Assembly: GCA_934757865.1 (NCBI GenBank)
Contig: CAKVLS010000004.1
Coordinates: 42,858-106,857 of the forward strand
Length of the DNA stretch: 64,000 nt
Source of the DNA: an uncultured Clostridia bacterium
GTDB taxonomy: Bacteria > Bacillota > Clostridia > Christensenellales > UBA1242
Direction: 5' to 3'
Shown: piece by piece, positions 53,663 to 63,662 of the stretch
How positions within the stretch are numbered: the stretch's first letter is position 1
Layout: each line of letters opens with the position of its first letter
The notes under the pieces: model-generated
Told to the model about the DNA's origin: nothing
What the model saw: only the letters and a program-made list of their open reading frames with translations
Databases searched by the model: none
Translations under genes and position numbers: made by a program

Positions 53663-54108
53663 TATTCTCTAACTCCTTTTAGAACGATTAGTTCTGGTTT
53701 TTGAGCTTCATGACCATGGTTAGCATCTTTGTATACTTTTAACTTTTTAGCCATGCTTCTGCCTAATGAATTGTGTGGTAGCATACCTTTAACTGCTAGT
53801 GTTACCATGTAGTCAGATTTTTCTGCAAGAAGTTTGTCATATCCTTCTTCTTTCATACCACCAACATAACCTGTGTGATGATAATGTTTCTTTTGTTCCA
53901 ATTTTTTACCTGTCAAAACAACTTTGTCGCTGTTTATAACAATAACATAATCCCCTGTATCAACATGTGGTGTAAACTCAGGTTTGTTCTTACCTCTTAG
54001 GATTGAAGCAACTTGAGCTGCTAGTCTTCCTAGTGGCATATTAGTAGCGTCTACTATATACCATTTACTTTCCACTGATTGAGGTTTTGCCATATATGTT
54101 TTTTCCAT
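53662..54108 (-). CDS. rplM: 50S ribosomal protein L13
   Basis: A 148-residue ribosomal protein. [38 protein letters not shown] and [18 protein letters not shown] match L13. It heads the rplM-rpsI operon, and a TTGGAGGA ribosome binding site precedes the ATG. Confidence 0.98.
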   Translation of the reverse strand: MEKTYMAKPQSVESKWYIVDATNMPLGRLAAQVASILRGKNKPEFTPHVDTGDYVIVINSDKVVLTGKKLEQKKHYHHTGYVGGMKEEGYDKLLAEKSDYMVTLAVKGMLPHNSLGRSMAKKLKVYKDANHGHEAQKPELIVLKGVRE

Positions 54109-54114
54109 AAAACT

Positions 54115-54215
54115 TAATTTCCTCCAACGAAATGTAAATAAATAATTAAAATTTTTCGCCTATTAGTTGATGTGTCGAGGGGCTAGTTCGATAATCTTAC
54201 TTTAAGACTGATATA
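54115..54215 (-). promoter_or_regulatory. rplM leader, candidate L13 autoregulatory RNA
   Basis: About 100 nt of transcribed leader lies between the -10 box and rplM. It contains AGTCTTAAAGTAAGATTAT and a G/C-rich CTAGCCCCTCGACACATC segment, more structured than the surroundings. Firmicutes rplM operons often carry an L13-binding leader there; the sequence match is by position only. Confidence 0.4.
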
Positions 54216-54243
54216 TTTTAATATAATATATGCCCTTTGTCAA
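54215..54243 (-). promoter_or_regulatory. rplM-rpsI promoter
   Basis: TTGACA, 17 bp, TAAAAT on the minus strand. Confidence 0.8.
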
Positions 54244-54327
54244 GTACTTTTTGAGACTTTGCTTATTTAATTTTTGGCTACCTTTTTACCTTATGTTTAA
54301 CTACTTTCACATCTCAAAAAAAACAAA

Positions 54328-54354
54328 AAACAGCCCAAAATTTGGGCTGTTTTA
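54328..54354 (-). terminator. truA terminator
   Basis: AACAGCCCAAA / TTTGGGCTGTT stem with A-rich and T-rich flanks. Confidence 0.85.
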
Positions 54355-54395
54355 AGCACTATTTTGCTACTTTTATTTATAAAATCTCTTTGTTA

Positions 54396-55133
54396 CTAAT
54401 ACTCAACACATTTTAGATACAATCCTTCAGCTGGGGCTGTCTTTCCTGCCAATTTTCTGTTTTTGCCCTCCAAAAGTTTATCTATCACGCTGTAATCAAG
54501 CACTCCTCTTGCGATATCAAGGCTAGTGCCTATTAGTATTCTTACCATATTATAAAGAAAGCCATTGCCACGAATAGTAAATGTTACATTGTCGCCCAAT
54601 TTTTCAAAGGTAAAAGAATAAATTGTTCTAACGGTCTTGTCTTTGATATTGCTACCGCTCGCCATAAATGACGAAAAGTCGTGCTCGCCCTCAAACTTTT
54701 TTAATACTCTTTTTAGGAGGTCAAAATCTAGTGTATAGCTATAAGATACAGCTCTATCTATCTCAAAAACGGATAGTGGACGCTTGTATACAAGCCTATA
54801 CTCATAAGTTTTGCTCTTAGCAGAAAGCCTACTATTAAAGTCCTCTGGCACTTCTCTACTAGATATTACTCTAATATCTTGTGGCAAATGCCTATTGATG
54901 CAGATAGCCATCTTTTCGGGAGCGATACGAGATGAGGTAAAGAAATTAACGACTTGTCCTAAGGCATTGACCTTAGCGTCTGTTCTTCCGCTAGCAAAAG
55001 TATCTACTCTCTCGCCAAGCGCTTCAAAGATAGCATCTTCTAAAACTTGCTGAATAGACACTGCATTTATTTGTTTTTGGTAGCCAGAGTAGTTTTTGCC
55101 AAGGTACTCAAGCAAAAGACATATATTTTTCAT
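54396..55133 (-). CDS. truA: tRNA pseudouridine synthase A
   Basis: A 245-residue enzyme making pseudouridine in the tRNA anticodon stem-loop (positions 38-40). ASGRTDAKVNALGQVVNF holds the catalytic Asp, and FLYNMVRILIGT is the second signature. The start at 55133 gives MKNICLLLEYLGKNYSGYQKQ, the normal N-terminus; the 28 extra codons up to 55217 have no ribosome binding site. Its ribosome binding site (AGGGT) is weak. Divergent from nifJ. Confidence 0.95.
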   Translation of the reverse strand: MKNICLLLEYLGKNYSGYQKQINAVSIQQVLEDAIFEALGERVDTFASGRTDAKVNALGQVVNFFTSSRIAPEKMAICINRHLPQDIRVISSREVPEDFNSRLSAKSKTYEYRLVYKRPLSVFEIDRAVSYSYTLDFDLLKRVLKKFEGEHDFSSFMASGSNIKDKTVRTIYSFTFEKLGDNVTFTIRGNGFLYNMVRILIGTSLDIARGVLDYSVIDKLLEGKNRKLAGKTAPAEGLYLKCVEY

Positions 55134-55199
55134 AAATTTTTTACCCTGTAAATATTTTAACATATTTTGGGAAATAGTAAAAATAAATATAACCACAAT

Positions 55200-55228
55200 T
55201 TGACTTTTTGGGCGCAAAAATATATACT
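55200..55228 (+). promoter_or_regulatory. nifJ promoter
   Basis: TTGACT, 17 bp, TATACT, followed by GGAGG at 55248-55252. Confidence 0.8.
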
Positions 55229-55256
55229 GAAATTGTATTAAATAAATGGAGGATTT

Positions 55257-58200
55257 TTGATTTTGAGTAAAATTACAATAGACGGAAATACCGCCGCCTC
55301 AAAAATTGCTTATGCTTTTAGCGAGATGGCAGCTATTTACCCAATTACCCCATCTTCTAATATGGCTGAAAACATTGACGAGATGGCTAGCAAAGGCGTA
55401 AAAAACCTATTCGGTAGACAAGTATCTGTTACACAAATGCAAAGTGAAGCGGGCGCAGCTGGTGCTGTTCACGGCGGATTAGTTGCAGGACAACTAACTT
55501 CTACATTTACTTGTAGCCAAGGTCTACTACTTATGATACCTAATATGTATAAGATAGCAGGCGAACTATTACCTTGCGTATTCCATGTAAGCGCAAGAGC
55601 TCTATCTACTCACGCCCTATCTATCTTTGGCGACCATACAGATGTTATGGCATGTAGAGCTACAGGTTTTGGTATGCTATGTAGTACCTCTGTACAAGAA
55701 GCTATGGATATGGCGGCGGTTGCACATATTGCCAGCCTAAAATCTTCTGTTCCTTTTATTCACTTCTTTGACGGATTTAGAACTTCTCACGAGATCCAAA
55801 AGATTGAAGATATTGATTATGAGGACTTAAAGAAAATTTTACCTATGGATGCAGTAAGAGCCTTCAAAGAAAGAAGTCTTGCATCAACTAACCCTCATCA
55901 ACAAGGCACTGCCCAAAACCCAGATATTTATTTCCAAAACAGAGAGGCATGCAACAAATATTATAATAAGGCAATAGACGCAGTAGAGAGTGCAATGAAA
56001 GATGTAGAATCAATCACCAAGAGAAAGTATAACCTATTTGATTATTATGGACCTAAGAACCCTGACACTGTAATAGTTATGATGGGTAGCGGTAGCCAAA
56101 CAGTAATCGAAACCCTAAAGCATCTAGACACCAACACTGGTCTTGTAATATGCAGACTATATAGACCATTCTCTGGTAAACACCTAAGCGATGCTATACC
56201 AGCAAGCGTTAAGAAAGTAGTTGTTCTTGATAGGACAAAAGAAAGTGGCGCTGATGGCGAGCCTCTTTACAAAGATGTTTGCACCGCCCTATTCACAAAC
56301 GGCAGAAATGTAGAAGTATTTGGCGGAAGATATGGCGTAGGCGGAAAAGAATTCACCCCAGCTATGGTAAAAGCCGTAGTAGAAAATGCTAAGGACGGCG
56401 GCAAAAAGTCATTTACTGTCGGCATCACAGACGATGTTACAAATACTTCTCTTACAGTTGACAAGAACTTCCACCTAGACGATGGCAACTATCACTGCAA
56501 ATTTTATGGACTAGGTAGTGATGGTACAGTAAGCGCTAACAAAAACTCAATCAAAATCATCGGTGAAAATACCGACCTTAACTGCCAAGGTTATTTTGAA
56601 TACGATTCTAAAAAATCTGGCAGCCTTACAATTTCGCATTTAAGATTTGGTAAAAATCCAACTAACGCACCATATCTTATCTCTAATGCAGACTTTATCG
56701 CATGTCATAATATAAGCTTCGTTAACAAGTACGATATGGCGGGAGACCTAAAACAAAACGGAACTTTCCTTCTTAATGCTCCTTTTGATAAGGATACTTT
56801 ACTTAAAATTTTGCCAGACAACTTCATTAACACTCTAAAAGCAAAAAATGCGAAACTATATGTAATCAATGCCAACGAGGTTTCAAAAAATGCCGGTCTT
56901 GGCCAAAGAATCAATGTAGTAATGCAAAGTTGTTTCTTCAAGCTAACTAATATTATTGACTATAATGTTGTTGAAAATCTTTTGATTGAGGCAGCTAAAA
57001 AGACATATAAAAGAAAGGGCGAAGAAATAGTTAATGCCAATGTAAAAGCTATCAAAGATTCAGTTGCACATATGTACGAACTTAAACTTGATGAGCTAAA
57101 ATCTACCGGAATTAAAGAAGAAAACGCAATTACAGACAAATATTATACTGACTTTATCCAAAAAATTGAGCACAAAAAAGGCGATGACCTACCAGTATCA
57201 AGTTTTGACCCAGCAGGATATATTCCTACTGACACTGCAAAATACGAAAAGCGTGGCATAGCCGTAGAAGCTCCTTGCTGGATAAAAGAAAATTGTATTC
57301 AATGCAACATGTGCAGTATGGTTTGCCCACACGCAGCTATAAGACCTGTACTTGTTAAAAAAGAAGACATGGCAAACGCTCCAAAATCTTTTGAGACAAA
57401 AGACGCACTAGGCGTTCCTGGATATGAGTTTAGAATGCAAGTAGATGTAGCCGATTGTACTGGCTGCAAAAACTGCGTTGCAGTTTGCCCTGCTAAACAA
57501 AAAGCTCTAGAAATGAAACTTGCAGTTGACGAAGATAATAAAGAAAAAGAAAATTACGAGTTTGCAAAAACTATCACAAATCCAGACACAATATTTAAGC
57601 CAAATACTCTAAAAGGTAGCCAATTCAAAAAACCTTACTTTGAGTTTAGCGGTGCATGTGCTGGTTGTGGAGAAACTCCGTATATCAAACTTGCTACACA
57701 ACTATTTGGCAATCGTATGGTTGTTGCTAACGCAACAGGTTGCAGCAGTATTTACTCTGGCTCTGCCCCAACTTGCCCATACTCAAAGAACGAAGATGGA
57801 AGAGGTCCAGCTTGGGCAAGCAGCTTGTTTGAAGACAACGCAGAGTTTGGTCTTGGTATCGAGATCGCAAAGCGTAACAAGAGAGCTAGCCTAAAAGAAA
57901 AAGTTTTGGAATATGTAAGCTCTAATAAAGGCGAGCTTGTAGATCTACTTAACGAGTGGCTAAACAACTTTGACGATGGCAACAAGACTTATGAGCTATC
58001 ACTAAAAATCATACCTATGTTAGATAAATCTAGCGAACTTTACACTCTAAGAGACGCATTTGTAAAAGAATGCACTTGGATAATAGGTGGCGATGGCTGG
58101 GCATACGATATAGGTTACGGCGGACTAGATCATGTACTTGCTAGTGGCGAAAATGTTAACATCTTAGTACTAGATACAGAGGTGTATTCTAACACCGGAG

Positions 58201-58733
58201 GTCAAACATCTAAGTCTACTCCAACTGCAGCTGTTGCAAAATTTGCAAGTAGCGGTAAGAGAACTAACAAAAAAGACCTTGGTATGATGGCTATGAGTTA
58301 CAAAAATGTCTATGTAGCACAAGTTGGTATGGGCGCTGATATGAATCAAGTAGTCAAAGCCATGTCTGAGGCTGAAGCTTACAATGGCCCAAGCTTGATA
58401 ATTGCTTATGCTCCATGTATCAACCACGGCATCAATATGAGTGGCGCTCAAATGGAAATAAAGAAAGCCGTTCAAGCAGGCTACTGGCATCTATATAGAT
58501 ACAACCCAGAATTAACACTTCAAGGTAAAAATCCATTTGTACTAGATAGTAAAGAACCTACTATTGATTATAAAGAATTTTTGGAAGGCGAAAGCAGATA
58601 TACCGCTCTTAAAAAACTAAGCAAAGACTTAGCAAACAAACTATTTGAAGAAAGCAAAGAGCACGCAAAAGCTAGATACGAAAGCTACCTAGAACTTGCA
58701 AACAGAGCTCCAGAAAATCCTGACAAAAAGTAA
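55257..58733 (+). CDS. nifJ: pyruvate:ferredoxin (flavodoxin) oxidoreductase
   Basis: A 1,158-residue homodimer-type PFOR converting pyruvate to acetyl-CoA and reduced ferredoxin. Domain order is the usual one: N-terminal TPP-pyrimidine and transketolase-like parts (IYPITPSSNMAE, QSEAGAAGAVHGG), the ferredoxin domain with CIQCNMCSMVCP and CTGCKNCVAVCP, then the TPP-binding part with CAGCGETPY and GGDGWAYDIGYGGLDH. The start is TTG at 55257 or 55263, 4 or 10 nt after GGAGG; the second gives MSKITIDGNTAA, the more usual N-terminus. Marks an anaerobic, ferredoxin-based metabolism. Confidence 0.97.
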   Translation: MILSKITIDGNTAASKIAYAFSEMAAIYPITPSSNMAENIDEMASKGVKNLFGRQVSVTQMQSEAGAAGAVHGGLVAGQLTSTFTCSQGLLLMIPNMYKIAGELLPCVFHVSARALSTHALSIFGDHTDVMACRATGFGMLCSTSVQEAMDMAAVAHIASLKSSVPFIHFFDGFRTSHEIQKIEDIDYEDLKKILPMDAVRAFKERSLASTNPHQQGTAQNPDIYFQNREACNKYYNKAIDAVESAMKDVESITKRKYNLFDYYGPKNPDTVIVMMGSGSQTVIETLKHLDTNTGLVICRLYRPFSGKHLSDAIPASVKKVVVLDRTKESGADGEPLYKDVCTALFTNGRNVEVFGGRYGVGGKEFTPAMVKAVVENAKDGGKKSFTVGITDDVTNTSLTVDKNFHLDDGNYHCKFYGLGSDGTVSANKNSIKIIGENTDLNCQGYFEYDSKKSGSLTISHLRFGKNPTNAPYLISNADFIACHNISFVNKYDMAGDLKQNGTFLLNAPFDKDTLLKILPDNFINTLKAKNAKLYVINANEVSKNAGLGQRINVVMQSCFFKLTNIIDYNVVENLLIEAAKKTYKRKGEEIVNANVKAIKDSVAHMYELKLDELKSTGIKEENAITDKYYTDFIQKIEHKKGDDLPVSSFDPAGYIPTDTAKYEKRGIAVEAPCWIKENCIQCNMCSMVCPHAAIRPVLVKKEDMANAPKSFETKDALGVPGYEFRMQVDVADCTGCKNCVAVCPAKQKALEMKLAVDEDNKEKENYEFAKTITNPDTIFKPNTLKGSQFKKPYFEFSGACAGCGETPYIKLATQLFGNRMVVANATGCSSIYSGSAPTCPYSKNEDGRGPAWASSLFEDNAEFGLGIEIAKRNKRASLKEKVLEYVSSNKGELVDLLNEWLNNFDDGNKTYELSLKIIPMLDKSSELYTLRDAFVKECTWIIGGDGWAYDIGYGGLDHVLASGENVNILVLDTEVYSNTGGQTSKSTPTAAVAKFASSGKRTNKKDLGMMAMSYKNVYVAQVGMGADMNQVVKAMSEAEAYNGPSLIIAYAPCINHGINMSGAQMEIKKAVQAGYWHLYRYNPELTLQGKNPFVLDSKEPTIDYKEFLEGESRYTALKKLSKDLANKLFEESKEHAKARYESYLELANRAPENPDKK

Positions 58734-58843
58734 AAAACTCTCGGGAATAATCAAAAAAACTAACATGCTAAAAAATTATTAAAACAATTTTAATAATAAA
58801 AGAATTTTGCTAAACAAAAAATAAAAAGTTTTTGATATAAATA

Positions 58844-58873
58844 AAAAAGGCAGTAGATTTTACTGCCTTTTTA
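58844..58873. terminator. bidirectional terminator
   Basis: GGCAGTA / TACTGCC stem with A6 and T5 flanks, between convergent nifJ and the transketolase gene. Confidence 0.85.
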
Positions 58874-58895
58874 TTATTTATTTTTACAAAAAAGA

Positions 58896-60869
58896 TTAGT
58901 CTTTTATGCCAAGTTTTTTTAGAATTTTGTTAGATATTTTTATATCGCTAAAACCAAAACTTTTGTACACAACATCAGCATTTCCGCTCTTGCCAAATTC
59001 TGTTATATTAAATAAGTTCTCTGGATTTGAGATGTACTTATACCATACATTGTCACTGCTTGCCTCTATTGCGAATATGTCAGTTTTTGCGTTCAAAATC
59101 TTTTCTTTGTAATCTTTGTTTTGATCGTCAAAAAGTTCAAGACATGGGCAACTAACAACATTAGTTTTTAGTTTTTTCTTATCAAGAATTTTAGCAACTT
59201 CCATTGCAAGACTAACTTCGCTACCAGTAGCAAGAAGAGTTATTTTTGCATCTTTTTCTTCTTTTACGAGATAAGCGCCTTTTTTAGCCCCAGAAACGCT
59301 TCCAGAAACTCTGTTAACGCTTTGTCTTGTAAGTACAAGGGCTGTTGGGTATCTTGTGTTAAGAGCCACATCATAGGCAACTAAACACTCCTCAAAGTTG
59401 GCTGGTCTAAATGTTCTAATGTTAGGCATAGCTCTTAGAGTTGATATTTGTTCAATAGGTTGATGACTAGGTCCGTCCTCTCCTACTTGTATGCTATCAT
59501 GAGTAAATGTAAATAGCACTGGAGTTGGCATCAATGCTGCCATGTGTATAGCTGGCTCCATATAATTTTCAAATGCAAGGTATGTTCCGCAGAAAGGAAG
59601 TAGTCCGCCGTGCAAAGATATACCATTGCAGATAGCTCCCATTGCGTGCTCTCTTATACCAAAGTGCAAGTTTTTACCGGCACGGTTGGTTGGAGTGTAA
59701 AAGTCCTCTTCTTTTAGAACTATCTTAGTTGATGATGTAAGGTCAGCAGTACCGCCTATCATAAATGGTGCTACTTTTGAAACTGCATTTAGAATTATGC
59801 TATTTATTTCTCTTGTGCTTTGGCTATCGCTAAACTTATGCATATTTTGAGCTAGCACTTGAGAAACATCATACTTTTTGCCATCGACAGCGTCTCTTAG
59901 TTCTATATAGTCGCTATAATATTTTGTCTTATATTTTTCCAAAAGTTTTTGATAAGTTTTGTAATCTTTTAGTTTTGATTTGTTTATCTTATCTATTGCT
60001 TTTTTGATATCGCTAGGAATTGCCCAATCTTCTTCGTAGTAGCCAAGGTTTGCCTTGATATTAAGCACTTCATCTGGCTTAAATGGATTGCCGTGGCATT
60101 TGCTATCGCCAGCTAGGTCACTGCCATAGCCAAGCACAGTATTTATCATAATTAGAGTTGGTTTGTTGCGGCTATTTTTGGCAAGGTTAAGAGCTACCTC
60201 TATCTCCTCTACTGAGTTGCCGTCTTTTACCTCTAATACATTCCAATTTTGAGCAAGGAATTTCGCTTTAACATCTTCGTTGTTTGCTAAGTTTAGAGAT
60301 CCATCTATTGTTACTCTATTGTAGTCATATAACATTATAAGTTTGTTAAGTTTCAAGTGCCCTGCTAGAGATATAGCTTCCAAAGCTACGCCTTCCATAA
60401 GGCAGCCGTCTCCGCAAAAACAATATGTATAGTGGTCGATTAGATTGCAGTCATCTTGATTGTATCTAGCGGCAAGGTATGACTCAGCGAGTGCAAGTCC
60501 TACAGCATTAGCGACACCTTGTCCAAGAGGTCCTGTAGAGCAGTCTACGCCGTCTGTGATATGAACTTCTGGGTGTCCTGGGGTGTTAGAACCGTATTTA
60601 CGGAAGTTTTTAAGGTCATTTATATCAATATCATAGCCAAACAAATTAAGTGTAGCATAATATAGTGCTGACGCATGACCCGCAGAAACTACTATTCTGT
60701 CTCTATTAAAAAAGTTGCTGTCGCTGCTATTTATCATAGCATTTTTGTAAACGGAATAAAGAATAGGTGCTCCGCTAAGAACAACACCTGGATGTCCAGA
60801 CTTGGCGTTAGTAATCATATTACAACCCATTACTCTCAAATAATTAACTATCTTTTCGTCCAATTTCAT
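58896..60869 (-). CDS. tkt: transketolase
   Basis: A 657-residue TPP enzyme of the pentose phosphate pathway. SGHPGVVLSGAPI, GDGCLMEGVALEA (TPP and metal), and the C-terminal HDSIQVGEDGPSHQPIEQ are intact. Normal length in a single chain, unlike the split type seen in some clostridia. It follows a small shikimate-kinase-like gene by 15 nt and should be cotranscribed with it. Confidence 0.96.
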   Translation of the reverse strand: MKLDEKIVNYLRVMGCNMITNAKSGHPGVVLSGAPILYSVYKNAMINSSDSNFFNRDRIVVSAGHASALYYATLNLFGYDIDINDLKNFRKYGSNTPGHPEVHITDGVDCSTGPLGQGVANAVGLALAESYLAARYNQDDCNLIDHYTYCFCGDGCLMEGVALEAISLAGHLKLNKLIMLYDYNRVTIDGSLNLANNEDVKAKFLAQNWNVLEVKDGNSVEEIEVALNLAKNSRNKPTLIMINTVLGYGSDLAGDSKCHGNPFKPDEVLNIKANLGYYEEDWAIPSDIKKAIDKINKSKLKDYKTYQKLLEKYKTKYYSDYIELRDAVDGKKYDVSQVLAQNMHKFSDSQSTREINSIILNAVSKVAPFMIGGTADLTSSTKIVLKEEDFYTPTNRAGKNLHFGIREHAMGAICNGISLHGGLLPFCGTYLAFENYMEPAIHMAALMPTPVLFTFTHDSIQVGEDGPSHQPIEQISTLRAMPNIRTFRPANFEECLVAYDVALNTRYPTALVLTRQSVNRVSGSVSGAKKGAYLVKEEKDAKITLLATGSEVSLAMEVAKILDKKKLKTNVVSCPCLELFDDQNKDYKEKILNAKTDIFAIEASSDNVWYKYISNPENLFNITEFGKSGNADVVYKSFGFSDIKISNKILKKLGIKD

Positions 60870-60884
60870 AATAAAATTTGTCCT

Positions 60885-61394
60885 TTACTTAAAATAATTG
60901 TTTATTACTTTTAGTGCTTTTTTGTATGCGCCTTTTTCGTTAAAATCTTTTAGTTCGATTATTATATCAGAGCTTCTTGTACACATTTTGTCATAGTCAT
61001 CAAAAACAGCTTTTTGATTGCCAAGTTCTAGTTTCTTTGGCTCATCTTTTAGTCCCAAAACATACTTATCAAACGCCTTACGAGGGCATTTTAGATATAC
61101 AATCATGCTGCTATCTTTTAGGGCATGTCTACTCTCTGCCACCATAAAATATTTGATAGCAACAGATATGATAGAATTTTCAAACGATGCAACAGTTTTG
61201 ATAGAATCTTTTTCTAACTTTTGCAAATATTCTATACCGCAAGTGTTAATAATCTCATCTTTTGGCGAGGTCAAATTAAATGCCAAAAAGTCATCTACAT
61301 CTGCATAGTATAGGTCGAGTTTATCTGCGACTTTCTGTGCAGTAGATTTCGCCAAACTATCCACTTGACACAAAAATGTAATATTTGTTTTCAA
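60885..61394 (-). CDS. shikimate-kinase-like protein with degenerate P-loop
   Basis: A 169-residue small kinase-like protein. Its start (FLCQVDSLAKSTAQKVADKLDLYYADVDDFL) follows the shape of shikimate kinase, but the Walker A GxxGxGKST is CQVDSLAKST, lacking the glycines; the GGG of the shikimate kinase substrate loop is missing in ENSIISVAIKYF; the later MIVYLKCPRKAF matches the kinase beta strand and lid region. I infer a pseudoenzyme or a protein with changed nucleotide binding. It lies 15 nt upstream of transketolase. It could instead be an adenylate-kinase-like fold. Confidence 0.6.
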   Translation of the reverse strand: MKTNITFLCQVDSLAKSTAQKVADKLDLYYADVDDFLAFNLTSPKDEIINTCGIEYLQKLEKDSIKTVASFENSIISVAIKYFMVAESRHALKDSSMIVYLKCPRKAFDKYVLGLKDEPKKLELGNQKAVFDDYDKMCTRSSDIIIELKDFNEKGAYKKALKVINNYFK

Positions 61395-61496
61395 GGTTAA
61401 GCTCCTTTTTTATTATATAATAACATTTTTTTATTGACAAAACAAACAAATTGACTACTTTATTTTTTAGGCTTAGCTTTTATGCTTATTTTAGAC

Positions 61497-61526
61497 AAAA
61501 AAGCATGCGGCTAAGCATGCTTTTTG
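61497..61526 (-). terminator. Rho-independent terminator
   Basis: AAGCATGC / GCATGCTT stem, A7 and T5 flanks, at the end of the ComEC-like gene. Confidence 0.8.
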
Positions 61527-62714
61527 TTATTTTTGTCTTGAATTTGATTTTTTATATTTTGAGCTACTTTTTGATATTTTTCCGCCTGATAAACTAACAC
61601 TAACATTACCATTTGAATCGCTGTCAACTTTTATCTTTCTGCCAGTAAAGCAGATAACAAACATAATACCAATGCCAAGTGCTACAAAATACCACCACTT
61701 GATATCTTTTGTTATAGGTGTAAAGAAGTCTACTATATACTTAATATCTCCCGCATGAGAATAAAGTATAACCGAGCCGCTCACATCTGTACGCAAAATT
61801 TGACAATTAGCGCTGGTAAGTCTGTTGATGACTTCATTGTTTGGATGTCCATACTTGTTGTCTATTCCGCAGCTAATTACCGCCCACTCAGGTTTAACCG
61901 CTGCCAAAAACTCGTCACATGTAGATGTTCTACTACCGTGATGACCAACTTTCAAAACATCAACATCAAAATCCGCAAGGCGTGAGCTATAGGTGTTTAG
62001 AAATTCTTTTTCTATATCTTCGCTTGCATCTCCTGTGAACATATATTTCTTGCCGTTATTTTCTAGCATCATCACTGGACTATAATCATTATTATCACTA
62101 TACGGTGGGTTGATAGGTCCATAAAAAGTAAATAAATAACTCTTGGCTGGGTCGCTATCTATGTACTCTGGAATCTCTAAATCTTTACTGATAGTTATGA
62201 CAGAATCAGCTTGTGCCATAGCCTTAACAGCATTATCCCAAGTAGCAGTCGTAACCTCAAAAGCGTCCGCAGGCTCTGTCTCCGACTTGCTTCTTACATT
62301 AGGTCTGTATACTGCCTTAACATCATAATTATTAAGTATTGTAACAGCGCCGCCTGTGTGGTCTTCGTCTGTGTGAGTAAGAATAAAATAATCAATAGTC
62401 TTGTCACTACCCTCAAAGAACACATTGTCAAGATATGTAGTCAAATCGCTAGAAGATTTTTTAGGGCCAGCATCTATTAGCATAGTTTTTCCGTCCGGAA
62501 GTCTAATAGCTGTGCTATCGCCTTGCCCTACATATATAAAATGTAGTTCTAAGTCTCCATCAACTATTTCGCTCAAAGCACCACTTTTAACTTCTTTTGC
62601 ATTGCCATTGATAGCAGTTTCTATCTTGGTACTAAATAGCAAACTCACAAGAAGCAATGCTGACACAAACAAGAAAAGTAAAAATCTTGATTTTGAAAAC
62701 TTTAGGCTTCTCAA
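61527..62714 (-). CDS. ComEC/Rec2-related secreted MBL protein
   Basis: A 395-residue protein: an N-terminal anchor or signal (residues 9-30), an extracellular metallo-beta-lactamase domain (about 50-310) with THTDEDHTGG and VGHHGSRTS, and a C-terminal membrane span (about 340-362) with a short basic tail. It resembles the C-terminal MBL domain of ComEC used in DNA uptake, but lacks the polytopic competence channel. An extracellular nuclease or phosphodiesterase is likely. It directly follows the patatin gene (1 nt gap). Confidence 0.82.
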   Translation of the reverse strand: MRSLKFSKSRFLLFLFVSALLLVSLLFSTKIETAINGNAKEVKSGALSEIVDGDLELHFIYVGQGDSTAIRLPDGKTMLIDAGPKKSSSDLTTYLDNVFFEGSDKTIDYFILTHTDEDHTGGAVTILNNYDVKAVYRPNVRSKSETEPADAFEVTTATWDNAVKAMAQADSVITISKDLEIPEYIDSDPAKSYLFTFYGPINPPYSDNNDYSPVMMLENNGKKYMFTGDASEDIEKEFLNTYSSRLADFDVDVLKVGHHGSRTSTCDEFLAAVKPEWAVISCGIDNKYGHPNNEVINRLTSANCQILRTDVSGSVILYSHAGDIKYIVDFFTPITKDIKWWYFVALGIGIMFVICFTGRKIKVDSDSNGNVSVSLSGGKISKSSSKYKKSNSRQK

Positions 62715-62715
62715 A

Positions 62716-63591
62716 TTATATTACCTCCACTCCGTCTCCACGCTTAAATGGAGTCTTAGATTTTCTCTTAGGTTTTACAGATATAATTTTTAGGATATCT
62801 GGCATCAAAAGTTTAGCTGCAGCATAGCCCTCTTCTATCATTTCTTCCATACCCTTTGGCTTAGTTGAACTAAATCTCTTAGTATCTGGCTTGATAACAA
62901 TATCTGCAAACATATAACCTTTTACAGAATTTGACTTAGTACCGATACTTAGGCTAGCACCAAGCACATCCATAAGTTTGAGTGAAGTAGTGCCCTCGCC
63001 CCTTGATGGGTTGGCGTCTACCGCTATAACATAGTCACAATCAAAAAGTTTAAGTGTGTCGGACGGAATATTATTTTGAAGTCCGCCGTCAACTAAATGC
63101 ATATTTTCGTACTCAACAGGATTAAATGCCCCTGGATAACAGCAACTCCCAGCAACGCATTTTGCAACATTACCTCTTGTAAAAACTATTTCATCTCCGC
63201 TCACAAGGTCAACTGCGACTATGGCAAGAGGCTTTTTTAGAGCAGAAAAATTGACATTGCCAAGGTTGTTGGTTATAAGATTTTCGATACCAACAGTTGA
63301 TGATGGTATGAAAAAAAACTTGCTATTTCTTATATCTTTAGTTCTTATAGTCTTGCCTATCTCAATAAGTTTAGTACTATCATAGCCTGCCGCATAAAAA
63401 GCACCCACAATAGAGCCAACAGAAGTACCAGCTACAGCATCAAACTCTATACCCATTTCTTCAAAGGCTTTTAGGACGCCAAGATGCACAAAACCTCTAG
63501 CACCACCGCCTCCAAAAGCTATGCCAAGTTTTACTTTTGAGTTCTTTTTATATTCAGTTATTTCTTTGTTTTTTTTCTTAAAGCCCCACAT
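62716..63591 (-). CDS. patatin-like phospholipase
   Basis: A 291-residue bacterial patatin (RssA/YlbK type). The oxyanion GGGGARGF, nucleophile GTSVG and the catalytic VDGGLQNNIP Asp are present. It should hydrolyse acyl chains from lipids. The basic C-terminus (KRKSKTPFKRGDG) may touch membranes. A GGAG ribosome binding site precedes the ATG. Cotranscribed with the ComEC-like gene, which is not a usual pairing. Confidence 0.88.
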   Translation of the reverse strand: MWGFKKKNKEITEYKKNSKVKLGIAFGGGGARGFVHLGVLKAFEEMGIEFDAVAGTSVGSIVGAFYAAGYDSTKLIEIGKTIRTKDIRNSKFFFIPSSTVGIENLITNNLGNVNFSALKKPLAIVAVDLVSGDEIVFTRGNVAKCVAGSCCYPGAFNPVEYENMHLVDGGLQNNIPSDTLKLFDCDYVIAVDANPSRGEGTTSLKLMDVLGASLSIGTKSNSVKGYMFADIVIKPDTKRFSSTKPKGMEEMIEEGYAAAKLLMPDILKIISVKPKRKSKTPFKRGDGVEVI

Positions 63592-63662
63592 AATAACTCC
63601 ATATTTAATATATTACCACAAATTTGTTTTTTCACAAATAATTTACACAAAAATCGCCTAAA

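Noticed and set aside
62401..62793. 130-codon + strand ORF
   Set aside because: Antisense to the ComEC-like and patatin genes; no ribosome binding site or family motif.
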